Assembly (NCBI GenBank): GCA_964059195.1
Contig: CAXKWD010000005.1
Location: 155,339,265-155,403,264 of the forward strand
DNA: 64,000 nt
DNA from: Ectobius pallidus
Lineage: Eukaryota; Arthropoda; Insecta; Blattodea; Ectobiidae
Reading direction: 5' to 3'
The number at the start of each line of letters is the position of its first letter. The stretch's first letter is position 1. The notes under the pieces are model-generated. The model was not told where the DNA came from. It did not search any database and saw nothing but the letters and a program-made list of their open reading frames with translations. This document shows positions 1 to 11,869 of this stretch, one piece after another. Position numbers and translations under genes: made by a program.

Positions 1-518
1 AAACAATACACTTTCTTTTATAACACGATCTAGCGAAAAGTAGCGTCAATTTCGCCATATTTTTATCTCCGTATGATGAAGAAATTCATGATTTGACGTT
101 AGACGTCACATCACGTCACGTCACATCAGCAGAACACGTAGAATTCTGGGAAACAGATTCACAAACACAACCAACCTCGCGGGAGATACAATATGGCATA
201 TTTACGAAACGGGAGAATTCAGAATCCTTTACTAAATTAATATCATTGTTCATAATCTAACAGAACCTATCACTAATACTAATACCTGATAAGCAATGTA
301 CAAGAAGCGTCATGTTGGTCAACTTGCTTCGCTGAAAAACAAAAAAATCACCCGTCCGTGGAAACCTGCACACATCGCGAGAAGGCCCCCCCTACATTGC
401 GACTTTGCCAAAATTTATTGTGATCGTAAATGTTTTATATTTATTTTTCAGTCTCTTAGCATGTTATCGTATGCTGCCTCTATGACTGCCGAGAAGTTAT
501 ATACAGAGTGTATCATAA
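1..518. other. No gene recognised
   Basis: AT-rich sequence without a coding signal I can support. It has a few short overlapping direct repeats of the type CGTCACATCA around 100-130. No splice-flanked conserved segment or transposon terminus was seen. Confidence 0.4.
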
Positions 519-941
519 TTAATAGTGGAAACCGAAGAAACGGTTGAAAAAATACGAAGCAAAAAAGTTCCAGCAAACATGGGTCTGCAAACAAGCCGTT
601 AGGAAGTATATGGAATAGAAATCAGTCACTCTAACTTCACTAAATTTTTCTTTTAGTATACGGTTACTCTGCAGATCTATTATTTCCATTTGCATTTCAC
701 CAGAAACATCAACATCAGCCACACTAATGGGAGTAGGAAACATAATTGATTTTTCAACTGATCTAAAATCTGAAAACTTATTACTGAATATAGTTTTTAT
801 TTCAGCAACTTCTGAAGCATCCTTTTTAATGTCCTGGGGCCAAATTAAACCTCTCGGTGAGCCGCGGGTTGAAGACCCGTTGGTGGGAGTAACTAAATCC
901 TCTAAAAATAGCCTACTCTTACGAGTATATTGGCTCCCCAC
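519..941 (-). pseudogene. hAT-type transposase C-terminal fragment
   Basis: A 140-codon minus-strand frame contains a segment ending in a pattern like EMQMEIIDLQSNRILKEKF followed by an FY residue pair. This resembles the C-terminal part of domesticated or degenerate hAT transposases of the GTF2IRD2/ZBED type, where a LQ-E-IDLQ motif precedes a dimerisation region. The end (ASYFFNRFFGFHY) looks like a decayed version of the usual A-x-x-S-x-FGSTY block. The N-terminal third does not match the family in my reading and may come from a neighbouring repeat. No start context, no complete catalytic domain and no terminal repeats were found, so this is a relic. Assignment rests on motif recall only. 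Confidence 0.5.
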
Positions 942-2093
942 AAGGTATGATACCTCAAATTAGTTATTTATTTAAATAATTTCAATAATGTTGAGCTGAA
1001 TTTTTAGCTTGATCAATGAGCTAAATAAAGCCAATACTTGTATGATGATTTATATCTATATCTAATCTAATTGAGAGATTTACCGTAAAACAAATCAGCA
1101 GACATATAAATTGATATGTGGTATGTGACTCCGAACCCCTAAATCATATAAAAACGCCAAGTAGATTGTAGTAGAGAGGTTAAAATGATAAATGATAATT
1201 GACATTAAAGTTTTACTTTTATCTTGAATACGCTCTAATTTTTCAAACTTGTCCTATTTTTCATTCCGGCACATATGTCCAACCTATATAAAATATATTT
1301 TTTCTGAGATTACTCTATTTAAAGTTATAGGCTCGGTTACACGCTTTGACTACTTTTAAGTAAATGGAAATAGTAACACTATATAACTGCACTGAATGTT
1401 TATGTTAGACCTACTTACTTGGAAACATCGCGGTATCTCCTTGACAACTAGCAGATTCTTGGTTGTTTGAGGTCAGAGTTCCTGTCTTCACTTGGTACGA
1501 CTTCTAGGGTGGACCTGTAAATAACAAATCGCCACCTGAGTATTGCAATGGGTACTATGTCCAAACGACATCTATATCATCTACCATGGACATATGAAAT
1601 GATTGGATGTAGTCAATATTACGACATTCTGGCCGTTATTAAGAGCCAGTATGGTAGGCCCTACTTTAGGAGATTGTGTGTGAGGACGGAAAAATATCTG
1701 TCCGTCTGCATGCTTCAATTTGACTGTAGTGTTAGAGAAAATGACGTTAGATACATGTCTGCTAGTTTTAACCTAAAGAAAAATCTCGTGCATTTACAGA
1801 CAGTGATGCGTGTGTGTTCCAGTTTAGATGTGAATCCATAAAGACGCCAAGATTTTTTACAGATAAGCAATAGTTTATAGGAGTGCCATTAATGTGCATT
1901 AATTAATTTAATATAATTCAGTTCTGAGTTCTACCTATGCATGTAGTGAAATTTATAAGGAAATTTATCGAAAAGAATGGGAATATGTTACTTCTAAGAC
2001 TAAAATGAAAATTAAAGGTGTAACTGCAGACTTCATTTTATTATAAGAATCTGAGATATTCACAGAATTTGGAAATATGTTGGAATTTTTTAG
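942..2093. other. No gene recognised
   Basis: Mostly AT-rich. A 97-codon open frame at 1548-1841 (+) has no recognisable domain. Near its middle it carries GGAAAAATATCTGTCCG, which recurs reverse-complemented near 2306-2325, so it is probably repeat-derived rather than a host gene. Confidence 0.35.
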
Positions 2094-2519
2094 CAGGCCT
2101 GACGAGAGGGAGGGGCAGCCGGAGCTACAGCCCCGGGGCCCGGCAGACCAGGTGTTATTTTTTTATCTTCTAAATTTACTCTAAAATAAAATTGGTTGTA
2201 AGTCAATAAACAGCTTAAGTTATGATTTATGTGTTTATAAATGCGTATACGAAGTTTTATGAAAATCCGATAAAGCGTATTTGAGTTATCGCGCTTACAG
2301 ACACACGGACAGATATTTCCCCGTCAACCATACAAACTCATAAAGTACCGGTACCATTCTGGCACTTAATAATTATATAATGTCATCACATAATCTTTTT
2401 CTTGCGTACATTATAAAGGATGAGGTTGGATTTCAAAGGTGAATTTAATATTTGAAGGGGGCCCGGGAAAATTTGTCCCTGGGGCCCTTGCTTTTTCTAT
2501 ACGGGCCTGGTTTTTAGCC
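2094..2519. mobile_element. hAT-like non-autonomous element
   Basis: The ends read CAGGCCTGACGAG and ATACGGGCCTG, giving a short terminal inverted repeat (CAGGCC). The flanks TTTTTTAG and GTTTTTAG form a 7/8 target duplication, as expected for hAT. The interior (2221-2290) contains the reverse complement of the repeat seen at 6834-7150. There is no coding capacity. Confidence 0.5.
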
Positions 2520-3049
2520 CTCGAGCAACAGCTAGTTTGATGCTAATGCCTCTTCAGTTGTTCCATGAAATGGGCATAAATAATTCCAGAGTTTGCTCTC
2601 GGAGCGCGATTAATATAAAATGAGCATTTATTACAGTGGTGTACCCTACACGTATTAGTGGAACGTTCATTTCTACCCCGCCCCCCAAAAAATTACCATT
2701 CCGCTTTAAACCCTGCGTTGAATCAATGCTGTAAAATTCAAATCTACGCTGAAAATCATTCTTTATAGCCTACCTTTGGAAGTGTAGCAGTTTTATAAAA
2801 TTAGATGTTTTTTTCGGGAGCGCCAACATAGTAACTACATACAAAACTGTAAAATGTTAGCGATGGCATTGTTGGTAACTCCGGTTTATTATTTTTCCAC
2901 TAAAAAAGTATAGGCATTGCATTTACATTAAGTACAATTGAAACTGATTATAATAACGATATATTAAATTAAATAAATAAACAAAAGTGAGATCTACTAT
3001 TACTGTTATAACATTTTTCATATTAAACTTTAAAATTTGGATAGAACTT

Positions 3050-3352
3050 AATTTCTTTGTTTTTTACTAAAATTTGAACAAATAAATTGTTATGTATTAT
3101 TATTGTATTACCTCGTACCTTTGTATTGCAAATAAAACATGTTCTAACCTTTTATACATAATATTTTGTCATACTTCTCCAAATTATGTATTGTTTTAAG
3201 TAATTATTTAGTATAAGTTTTTCTAATATATTGAACTGAACCACCCCCGAACACAAGCTCTGCTTCTTCGGGTGGTATATCAATTTTTGTATGTATTTTT
3301 CGTGTAATTTGGAACTATAAATTGTAATTGTATTGTATTGTATTGTAAATTA
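3050..3352 (+). mobile_element. Non-LTR retrotransposon 3' end with terminal hairpin
   Basis: A 3'-UTR-like segment with the hairpin ACCACCC...GGGTGGT (3240-3276), followed by an AT-rich tail ending in a TGTAT-type microsatellite. The same hairpin architecture recurs at 4180-4214, 6400-6433, 45698-45728 and, inverted, near 62509-62545. The 5' limit is uncertain. Confidence 0.5.
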
Positions 3353-3726
3353 ACATTTTATCACAAAGATAGATTCACCGGTATTTCATTAGATAAATTT
3401 GGTTTATCACAGTACCTAGACAGTCTGTGTGTTTTATACTATACACATCACAGTACTTACGTTTTAAAATTGACTCGAAATTAGTAATATTATTTTATAT
3501 GGTCTATATTTTATAATTTTAAGAATTTCAACAACAAAAAACTGAAATAACTTATGTGTGACTTAAAATGCATGCTATTGTAAGAATTTACTATGGCTGC
3601 AAACTAATATACTATAATTGCTCCTTTCTCCTTCAATTTAGCCCTTTATGAGGAATCAGATAGCTAATTTGTTTAAATAAACCTATTGATTACCCATCAA
3701 AACTATTATATATTGAATTCAATGCT

Positions 3727-4312
3727 ATGAAAATCGAACAGCTTTTTAAGTTAAAATTAATATATTACCATAAAAACAGATCTAAATTTATTTCCTACAG
3801 TCATTGTCAAAATACAAGAAGAAACGCCATTTTTCGTTCAAAATGTAAGACGACCAAGGGGCAATTACATGTTCAAAACTATGATTTGAAATTGTATAAC
3901 AATTTTAATGCTGAGCACCCTGAATATGTAAATTACAATCTGAAACATTTTAAGAAGAAAATAAAAACATTATTACATAATATTAATAGCACAACTTTAA
4001 TTTTGTTTGGTCTTTCAATGTTTCAACCCAATTTATTCTATTTTTTTTCTAAATTCTATATAAACCACTGGTTAATGCTGCAAAATTATTTTTGTATACA
4101 TTGTACTCCTAGATTTATAATGTTTCGTTTGTAGTATACCGTGCATTGATATATAATTAGATTTATATTAATCTACTATACCCCCTAAACACGAGCTTTG
4201 CTCATATTGGGGCATGTTGGTTTTATTTGACTTTACTTGTACTAAATGTGAAATAATGTAAGTAATGAAGTTTAATAATAAATAAAAAATGTTAATGTAA
4301 ATGTAAAAAAAA
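3727..4312 (+). pseudogene. Non-LTR retrotransposon ORF2 3' fragment plus 3' UTR
   Basis: A 135-codon frame (3727-4134) contains NTRRN, then TTKGQ...Y-LKLYNNF and FKKKIKTLL. This order is typical of the extreme C-terminus of CR1/Jockey-type reverse transcriptases (NTR-N, GQ, G-KLYN-LP, FK-L). It is followed by a hairpin at 4180-4214 and an A-rich tail ending in an A-run at 4303-4312. The copy is heavily 5'-truncated and lacks the RT catalytic motifs. The stop in this frame is probably secondary, since the conserved part ends well before it. It is the clearest member of the family that shares the 3' hairpin. Confidence 0.6.
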
Positions 4313-4714
4313 AAGTCCTCAAAAATAAGTTGAACTACTATTTATGTAGTTATGAATCTTATATGCGCAGTCTCCACTACATAATTTTGAATTGTCAATT
4401 TGTCATAATGGCGGTGATTCATCTGAACCATAAGACGTTCAAGTACGATGGAACCCTTACCCCCGGAGTGCCAAGCAATTAAGCCTAAACCTCCGGTCAA
4501 ACCAAATTTTGGTAACCATATGTGATGTGTGTATACATATTGTGCCCTTATGTACATCCGTAGGGGATGTTGATGGTGTGATGTGTTTGGGCTGTGTACT
4601 TGTGTCTTTGTATTTTTGCGCAGGATAGACCTAAGTGCGGATAGGTCTTATGTGAAATATTTCCCAGAGTGTGTGTTGTGACTTGTAGTTATGTTTTCTA
4701 GAGATTTGTAGTGC

Positions 4715-5017
4715 GTGTATCTGTTTGAGGGGAAAATTGACCAGTCCGGCATTCGCCTAAGAACGAGGGAAACCCCTCAAAAACCTCGTTCGGACTGGAG
4801 TAGTGGCCAAATGACTGTCTACTTTGGTGTGTTAATTTACTATAGACTTTTCGAGAAGTGCTGGTTTTGCAAAGGTTTTAAGTGCTGGGAAGGTGTTTTT
4901 ACGCGTCCAGAACGTGAGGTCCGGTGCCCAGGCTTCCTCCTCTGCCCTAGCGATGGATCCACTGATGAATTTAGAAACTCGCCTTATGGTTACGAATATA
5001 TTTAATTTAGCAAGCAA
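4715..5017. other. Unidentified ORF-bearing segment with long inverted repeat
   Basis: This stretch is more GC-rich than its surroundings and is open on both strands (96 codons + at 4715-5005, 61 codons - at 4832-5017). At 4741-4799, CCAGTCCG and AACGAGG pair with a contiguous CCTCGTTCGGACTGG. This gives a 15-bp stem with a 13-nt bulge on one side. I do not recognise either ORF. It is probably part of a dispersed repeat. Confidence 0.35.
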
Positions 5018-5557
5018 ATAGTATCGGTAAGGTTAGGTGGGAACGCTGCTGTAAGCGGAAGTTCATAGAGGCAGTTCAATGTCACTGAGGTCAGGGAACA
5101 TGCATAATTAAAAGCCCAGCTTCCGCTCGCTCTAACTTTCCTGTTTTGCCTGTACAACCAGAGCCATAAACACGTATGCATGTTTATGCATGAAGACATT
5201 ATTTTCTTTTCACAGCATTTGTGGTTAACTCAAAAGTCGGTCAAACATAGCGAGTCACACTTAAAATCGCATAATATGCGATATTATATTATAAGTGTGG
5301 GTCGAGAATTCCAATACTTGTAGGAGCATATTTTCTATAGAGATTTCTGAAGACGTATCCTTTCCACCTTTAAAATGTTCAGTATCCGTATGTTCTTATT
5401 TAGGTTCTTTTTACATTATGGCACTGGTAAAAACTGTCCAACCCTCAAATTGATAGGCATAATTTGTCGCATGCCTAACATAAGAGCCTATATCTGTACA
5501 CGCTTCGATCTTTGGGGGCTCCGCCCCTAAACCCCCGCTAAAGTTCTCGGGAAAGGT

Positions 5558-6262
5558 TTTTGGAATTTTCCTGTGGTTTACAGTCTAAGAGCTAGGCCTA
5601 CATGTGTACCAAATTTCAAGTTCCTAGATCATCTGGAAGTGGGCAAACATTAATGTCAGTGAGCGAGCCCTTTTTCGGAGGTTTTTAAGACTAAAAATTA
5701 AAAAAAGAATCCTTTTTGGAATTTTCCTGTGGTTTACAGCCTAAAAGCTATATGTGTACCAAATTTCAAGTTTCTAGTTCATCTGGAAGTGGACAAATAT
5801 TAATGTCAATGAGTGAGCCCTTTTTCTGGGGTTTTTAGGGCTAAAAATTAAAAAAATACTCTTTGGAATTATTGGTTTACAGCCTAAAAGCTATATGTGT
5901 ACCAAATTTCAAATTTGTAGCTCATCTGGAAGTGGGCAAACATTAATGTCGGTGAGCCGAGCCGAGCCCATTTTCGGGGGGTTTTAGGGCTAAAAATAAA
6001 AAAATAAATAAAAAAATAAGCTATTTGTGTACCAAATTTCAAGTTTGTAGCTCATCTGGAAGTGGGCAAACATTAATGTTGGTGAGCCGAGCCGAGCCCA
6101 TTTTCGGAGGGTTTTAGGGTTAAAAATTAAAAAAAAAAAAAAAAAAAAAAATTGAATTTTCCTGTGGTTTACAGCTTAAAAGGTATATGTGTACCAAATT
6201 TCAAGTTTCTAGCTCATCTGGGAGTGGCAAACATTAATGTCAGTGAGCGAGTGAGTGAGTCA
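5558..6262. repeat. Five-unit tandem repeat, ~131-162 bp period
   Basis: The phrase GTGTACCAAATTTCAA recurs near 5605, 5755, 5898, 6029 and 6191. In most units it is preceded by TTTCCTGTGGTTTACAG and followed by CATCTGGAAGTGG and CATTAATGT. Units are separated by variable A-rich runs. The block ends in GAGTGAGTGAGTCAGTCGGTCAG. Unit 1 carries an extra GGCCTA at 5595-5600 that the other units lack. Confidence 0.8.
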
Positions 6263-6309
6263 GTCGGTCAGCCGTGTGGCTTTACATTATAGGGATGTAC
6301 CATGTATGT

Positions 6310-6487
6310 ATGTGTACGCATTGTATGTAAAGTAATTCACTCTAAAAATTTTGTTTGTAATTCCAATAGTCATTGTATCTTCTATTACTGTATTGAACTG
6401 TGCCCGAGCACGACCTTTTGCTCATTCGGGCACTAGTAATGACTGTATTATGTTTTACGAAGGTAAAATAAATGAATAAAAATAAAA
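6310..6487 (+). mobile_element. Non-LTR retrotransposon 3' end with terminal hairpin
   Basis: The perfect stem GTGCCCGA...TCGGGCAC (6400-6407 with 6426-6433) encloses GCACGACCTTTTGC. It is followed by an A-rich tail (AAAATAAATGAATAAAAATAAA). It has the same layout as the hairpins at 3240, 4180 and 45698. No coding part remains. Confidence 0.55.
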
Positions 6488-6833
6488 TGTACACTTCCAT
6501 CTATCATTTGTAGCTCCTATTTGGAGACATTGTAAAAACAAACCTTGTTATCGTTCAATTAATTCAAAATAGATCAATTCGTAATTTATTGAGTACCGGT
6601 ATTCATTACTCACTCCAGGTAAAGAACAGTTCAGTGGTATGGAAAAAATTATTCCTATAAAGTTGTTGGTAAAATATCACTCGTTTCTATATAGGCTATT
6701 CTTAAATTTTACACTACCTGAGTTTCAATTATCATTATTATCAGGGTACCTAGAAAACATAAACGCTTACCACAACTAGATAATTAGGTCTACGATACCG
6801 GAATAAAACCCAATTTAGTATCTATTTTAAAGA

Positions 6834-7150
6834 CGCGACAACTCAAATTCGCATTATCGGATTTTCATGAAGCTCGGTATACGCATTTATAATGCCCATG
6901 GGAAGACGTCTATTGATATTAGACCAAATCGGTTGGCCGGTACCAGATTAATGCCCAATTTAATGTCTTTTTATAGTAATATATAACAAAAAGGGCGATA
7001 ACTCAAATACGCTTTATCGGATTTCAATGAAACTAGGCATACGCGTTTATAATGTCCATGGGAAGAAACCTATTGATATTTGACCAAATCGGTTGACCGG
7101 TATCGGGGTAATGCCCAATTTAGTGCCTATTTTGTGGTAATATATTAGAA
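6834..7150. repeat. Two-unit direct tandem repeat, ~170 bp
   Basis: Both units contain the sequence GACAACTCAAAT/GATAACTCAAAT, then a CGCATTATCGG-like core, then TTTATAATGYCCATGGGAAG and GACCAAATCGGTTG. A related copy lies inverted inside 2221-2290. This is an interspersed repeat with an internal duplication and no coding sequence. Confidence 0.7.
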
Positions 7151-7410
7151 AGAATTTAACAAATTCAAATCGGTTATCCTGACAACATATTTTTGTACAC
7201 TGATCATATACGGCTTTGGAATTTGCAATACAGTTAGCCACGAAATATTCCTTTGCATTTGAGTATCACACAAAAAAAGATGTTTATTTCGTTGATCAAG
7301 TTGAGTACTGTTTATATACAGAAGGTATATTACTGCGAAATAATTAGGCCTATGTAAATTAAGTGGAGTTCTTTCCCAGTGTATTTTGTGAAATGTTTAT
7401 ATATTTTAAG

Positions 7411-7900
7411 TAGGGCTGTACCGATTAATCGGCTCGATTAATCGATTAAACATTTAATCGTCGATCAATTACATTTTCCGATTAATCGGTTTAGTCGAAT
7501 TCTGAAAAACGTTTCTCGAGAAATGGATCAAATGACCAAACTCCTTTCTCTCGCTTCTACGGCCTTGTGTCATGTGTCATTCAGCCTATTGTGTCCAAAC
7601 AATTCCCGTTATTCAGAAACCTGAAGGGTAGTTGAGTCAACAAACTCGTGTGTCTCAAGTCTTGGCTGAAAAAGTAACCGGAAATGTAAGTTTAGTATAT
7701 ATTTTTTCACTAGTTAACTAATAATGGTATTAATTAATTCAGGATTTCTTCAGATTATCTGTAGTGTAGTAGTTATTAAACGTGTAAAATAATATTAAAT
7801 GTGCACTTTGGTTTCGTTTAAAATACCGATCTGTTTGTCGATTAATCGATTAAAGTCAAGCGTTAACTCGACTAGAAATTTTAATCGATTTTCAGCCCTA
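7411..7900. mobile_element. hAT MITE with 8-bp target duplication
   Basis: The element starts TAGGGCTG and ends CAGCCCTA. It is flanked by perfect 8-bp duplications ATTTTAAG at 7403-7410 and 7901-7908. Subterminal regions are dense in CGATTAATCGATTAA, which may be transposase-binding arrays. There is no transposase frame, so it is non-autonomous. Confidence 0.85.
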
Positions 7901-8139
7901 ATTTTAAGAATGTCTTATATCAGTGTAGGCCTATACGAGTTAGAATTAAGGTTAAGTATGTTCTTCCACAAGCCCTGCTCAATGAGTCGATCTGGAGCTT
8001 AACTCGGAGATAGATTACAAAAAATAACTTATTTTGTTCATATCATAATTGCAATTAACTTTTCACTAATTAAATAAAAGCATTCTGGTACTTTGTTATA
8101 TCAGTTTACCTGATTTTATTATACTTAGTCTACATCCAG

Positions 8140-8590
8140 TAAGCTATACTAGATTCGTCCGCTAAAGCATTATTTTACGTACTTGATACGTAAATAGCTA
8201 TTTTGCACTCCTTAGCTAGTAAGTGGTACTTACGAACTTTGTTTACATGGATCGTAAGTTGACATTCCCACACAGTCTTTTTGCTAAGGCCGGTTGCGAT
8301 GAGGTTAAAACACTTACGGTCCAAGCGCTACGTCATAATTCATTACGATACACTTCATAATACAAGCCTTTATGGCCACGGCCCCCAGGACAAATATTCG
8401 GTTCCCATAACAACAAACACATGCGAATCACTTTCTGAAATAAACATCTATTTTCAAGAATGTATTTACATAATATTTTCAGGTAATATCACAATTAATA
8501 TAATTAAATTGATATAAAATATCATCGTGCAAAAAATAGCATGCAACACACGGGCCTTACGGCACTTGTATCGCAATATACTATTCTATC
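8140..8590. repeat. Interspersed repeat (family J, with a family F end)
   Basis: 8145-8210 matches the distal end of the repeats at 17333-18186 and 34992-35851 (ATTCGTCCGCTAAAGC, ACTTGATACGTAAATAGC). 8215-8590 matches 50930-51330 in inverted orientation, including TTGTATCGCAATATACTAT and GTGGTACTTACGAA. A shorter relative lies at 21290-21450. No coding function is seen; the ORF at 8281-8517 lies wholly within the repeat. Confidence 0.6.
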
Positions 8591-9079
8591 ATTATAACTT
8601 ATTGGTAATGGATGGTTGTGTGTTATTATCTTTTCGGTTTTCTCCTTTTCCTGAAATCAGGTAGTTTTAACATACGACATTTTGCACGAACACCAACGAT
8701 ATGAAAATCTTATTGATCCTTCCGGCACTATTTCCTCACTGTAATAAAATTATTCTGTTAACATCGTTCCAAGCTCACAGTCACATTTAATCATGTCACC
8801 GCTTCGGCTTCTAATCATACAGGATTTTTATCACTAAGCCCGACGCCATCGTGAACGGTTGAGTTATATACGTTTGATTTCACATCCATAGAATTGCCTC
8901 TAGGAACTGTACTTTTTGCTAACAACGATAAGCGTGAAATTTTACAAATCAACTTTCCTTAGCTATATTCAGCGTTATAGATGCTCAAAATAAAGTACAG
9001 GGTGCGGCAAAACATCCTCCCTATTTTAAATTCCAAATAAAAAACAGGTGGATCAAAATAAAGAAACTGTATTAATATT

Positions 9080-9473
9080 CATAGGCGTAGCGAGGGGGGG
9101 GTTTTGGGGGTTTGAACCCCCCCCCCCCCCCATTGATTAAAAAAAGGAAAATTGTATAATTTTTTTAAGTCTGCCCATAAATTGCTTAATACAAGTATAA
9201 AGCGTGGGAAGCTTAAAACTCGTTATTTTGCGTCTTAATTTTTAAAATTTTCCGGGGAAGGACCCCCGGAAGCTTAAAACTTGTTATTTTGCATCTTAAT
9301 TTTTAAAATTTTCCGTGGGAGAACCCCCGGAAGCTTAAAACTCGTTATTTTGCATCTTAATTTTTAAAATTTTCCGGGGGAGGGCCCCCGGACCCCCCTC
9401 TCCTTCCACACTCGCCAGACCCCGCGGATGTTATAACCCCCCCCCCCATATGGTCGGCCTGGTTACGCCTATG
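9080..9473. mobile_element. Nested hAT-like MITE with internal triplication
   Basis: Ends CATAGGCGTAGCGAGG and CCTGGTTACGCCTATG form an imperfect 16-bp inverted repeat. They are flanked by perfect 8-bp duplications TTAATATT (9072-9079, 9474-9481). It is inserted in the mariner-like element, so it is younger. Inside, a ~60-bp unit containing AAGCTTAAAACTCGTTATTT and AAAATTTTCCG is repeated three times (about 9208-9392). There are C/G homopolymer tracts at 9094-9131 and 9437-9448. Confidence 0.85.
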
Positions 9474-9756
9474 TTAATATTAATGATATCTACACAGTGG
9501 GAATTAGGGTTTTTCAGTATATTACATTAGTTCACCTCACTTCTAAGTGTAAATAGACCTTAATCTTGTCTCCGTGCTCTTATAGCAAGGTTCACCATAT
9601 CGTTATTCACTATACCCAAGCCGCAACATTCGCACAAGATGGGAGTGGCAGTCAACTTGTGTTGCCATAACGACAGAAAAAAAAGTGATAAACAGTAAAC
9701 AAAAATTGAATAGGATATTGAAATCGCGGAATTTACATTCAGTACAGTATCCAACC

Positions 9757-10046
9757 ATGCTGTGGACGGGAGAAGAACGTGCTTACGCGATTATTTTCTG
9801 TGGGGATATCTTAATGCTGAGGTGTTTAAATATCGGCCGACGACTTTGCCAGCCCTAAAAAATGCAATACAGGAAGATATTGGTCTTATTCCTCAAGAAA
9901 TGTTGGTTAGAACGATGGAGAATTTCCGAAGTCGCATTCAACAATGCATTGATAGTGAAGGACACCACCTGAGTGACACATTGTTCAAAAAATTAAACTT
10001 CCCACTGTGTAGAATTATTCATGTTAATACAGCCTCTTTATTTTGA
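9757..10046 (+). pseudogene. Mariner-family transposase, N- and C-terminal remnants joined
   Basis: The frame from 9762 contains DYFLWGYLNAEVFKYRPTT, LKNAIQEDIGLIPQEML, and MENFRSRIQQCIDSEGHHL. This is the familiar C-terminal region of DD-E/D mariner transposases found throughout insect genomes, where D-x-FLWG-L contains or adjoins the last catalytic acidic residue. An ATG at 9757 in another frame starts MLWTGEERAYA, resembling a transposase N-terminus. The two parts meet around 9787-9792, so most of the catalytic core has been deleted. The product cannot be active. The surrounding TIRs are intact, so the copy could still be mobilised by a related transposase. Confidence 0.8.
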
Positions 10047-10103
10047 TCCATCTGTTTTTTATTTGAACTTTAAAATAGGAAGGATGTTTTGCCGCACCCT
10101 GTA

Positions 10104-11205
10104 CCATCCAAAATTCTGTCCGCAACCCTGGTTACGTTCGCCAACCATACGAAGGTTCATATTTCTCCTTACCTCCCTTTCAGACTTGTAGTAGAGTTTT
10201 TCATTACATACCCAGGCGGCTTCAAAGGAATAAACCATTAAGTCGGTGTTTCTTTATGCCAATTGATCTGGCCTAGTCGGTCTTGGTTTCCGCTTTCCAA
10301 ACAAAAGCAAAATTGCAATATTCTCTCATTGTTATAATTAACCTCAGTTCTTCCCTAGCTTTAATCCATATCTGAGGTAAAATTTATTATACGTTTAAAA
10401 AAATAAATAAACTCACCTTATAATCAAAATTTATGCTTAAAAAGTTTAACCCATAGGCAATTATTCTATGAAACAGCTAAGGTTTTACGGCTAAACACTA
10501 AACTTTGTTTATGGGGTCTTAAAGGTACCCATTTAGATTTCATAAAAGCTCACAGCTATTCAAATATTTCGAAAACGATTTATTGAGGCATATATTATGT
10601 CCATTCAAACAATTATACTATCAGAGTAGTAAATTTCTTATTATCTGATACATTTCGACATCCTGAAAGTGCTTTGACTTTATCTTCGTTTTTCTTTACT
10701 ACGAAAGGACAACCTTATCGCAACAAAAATGTAGAAACATATAAAATTGGAAGTATATCTTTAAAGCATCTTATAATTAACTTTATATAGCCTATCTTAC
10801 GTTTGAGAATAAGAAGGACGCATGTACAGTAGAAAATATAAATATTTCATCTCCTGAAGATTTTTATGTTATTTTGAATCGAATACATTGTTCAATAGAA
10901 TTCTCTCCGTCTATGTCATTTTCGTATAAATAAATGATATCCATTTCCTTCATCTTAACCACTACAAATAGGCTTACTGTTATTTCTATTACTACTATTA
11001 TAGTATATGATATATCTTTTAATCGTTTACAATTCAAAATAGCATAAATAATTATTTCAGCTTAGAGAATTTGGTTCATTAACTAGACGGCTCTTGACAC
11101 ACCAAAAATATTTACTTTCGCACAAAACATTACTTACGAGCTTCATTTCTCTCCATGCATTAACATCTGCCACTCTTTATCATAGCGAAGGATTTTTCAA
11201 AATTA
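10104..11205. other. No gene recognised
   Basis: AT-rich sequence with no ORF above noise, no terminal repeats and no recognisable splice-flanked coding block. Confidence 0.4.
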
Positions 11206-11720
11206 CAGTCAACCCTCGATATAGTGCCTCTCTTTACAGTGCCAATAAATGCAAGTGAACAGATTTTCTCCCATATAAAATACATAAGAAACCTCGTTAC
11301 TGTGCCAATTCATTTAGTGCCATTTAAGACAAGATTTTTACAAAATATAGGTTCCAGTGATTTTTTTCAGTTGCAGAATTCTTTTAAAATTGGCATGAAT
11401 GTTAGAAAGATTATTTAAAAAGCATACTGTAGCCTACTGTATTTCCAAGAAGCAAGTGTTCCCCTGCCACTAACTGTAAATGTGCGGTGGAATGAGGAAG
11501 CTATGTTAAGGAGTTGGCCCGACAGCCTGCGTGAGGGTGGAGCAGGTAGAAGGAACCCTTCATACAATGAGGCATTCCAAACTTTCATTTATTTTAGTCC
11601 AGTGTCCATTCAGCTGTTAAACACTACCCTACTGTCACTTGTAACATTGTTAGAATGAAGACAGCTGTTGTTACACTTCAAGAGAAAAGATAAATTTGCG
11701 AATACAGTGAAAGATTTCTT
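11206..11720 (+). mobile_element. Pogo/Tigger-like 5' fragment
   Basis: The segment begins TA-CAGTCAACCCTCGATATAGTG, which resembles the terminal repeat of pogo/Tigger elements. At 11655 an ATG opens MKTAVVTLQEKR before a stop, recalling the basic N-terminus of Tigger-type transposases. No 3' end or catalytic region was found. The assignment is by motif resemblance. Confidence 0.45.
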
Positions 11721-11869
11721 AATAAATGTCATTCATTATGCGCGCGTTGCATAATGTACTAGTATCCTTCACCTTGAACTTCGTTAATTAAGAAATATGA
11801 AGCTACACATCCGGCATATTTACTATTTCTAAATAGGAGATTGTGTAACAGACCGGTAACATTAATCAC

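Larger units (their letters stand above)
8998..10101 (+). mobile_element. Mariner-like element, internally deleted
   Basis: Near-perfect terminal inverted repeats begin CAGGGTGCGGCAAAACATCC and extend for about 30 bp at each end. TA dinucleotides flank both ends (8996-8997 and 10102-10103), the hallmark target duplication of Tc1/mariner elements. The interior keeps only the two ends of a transposase gene. It also carries a younger nested hAT-like MITE (9080-9473). Confidence 0.9.
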
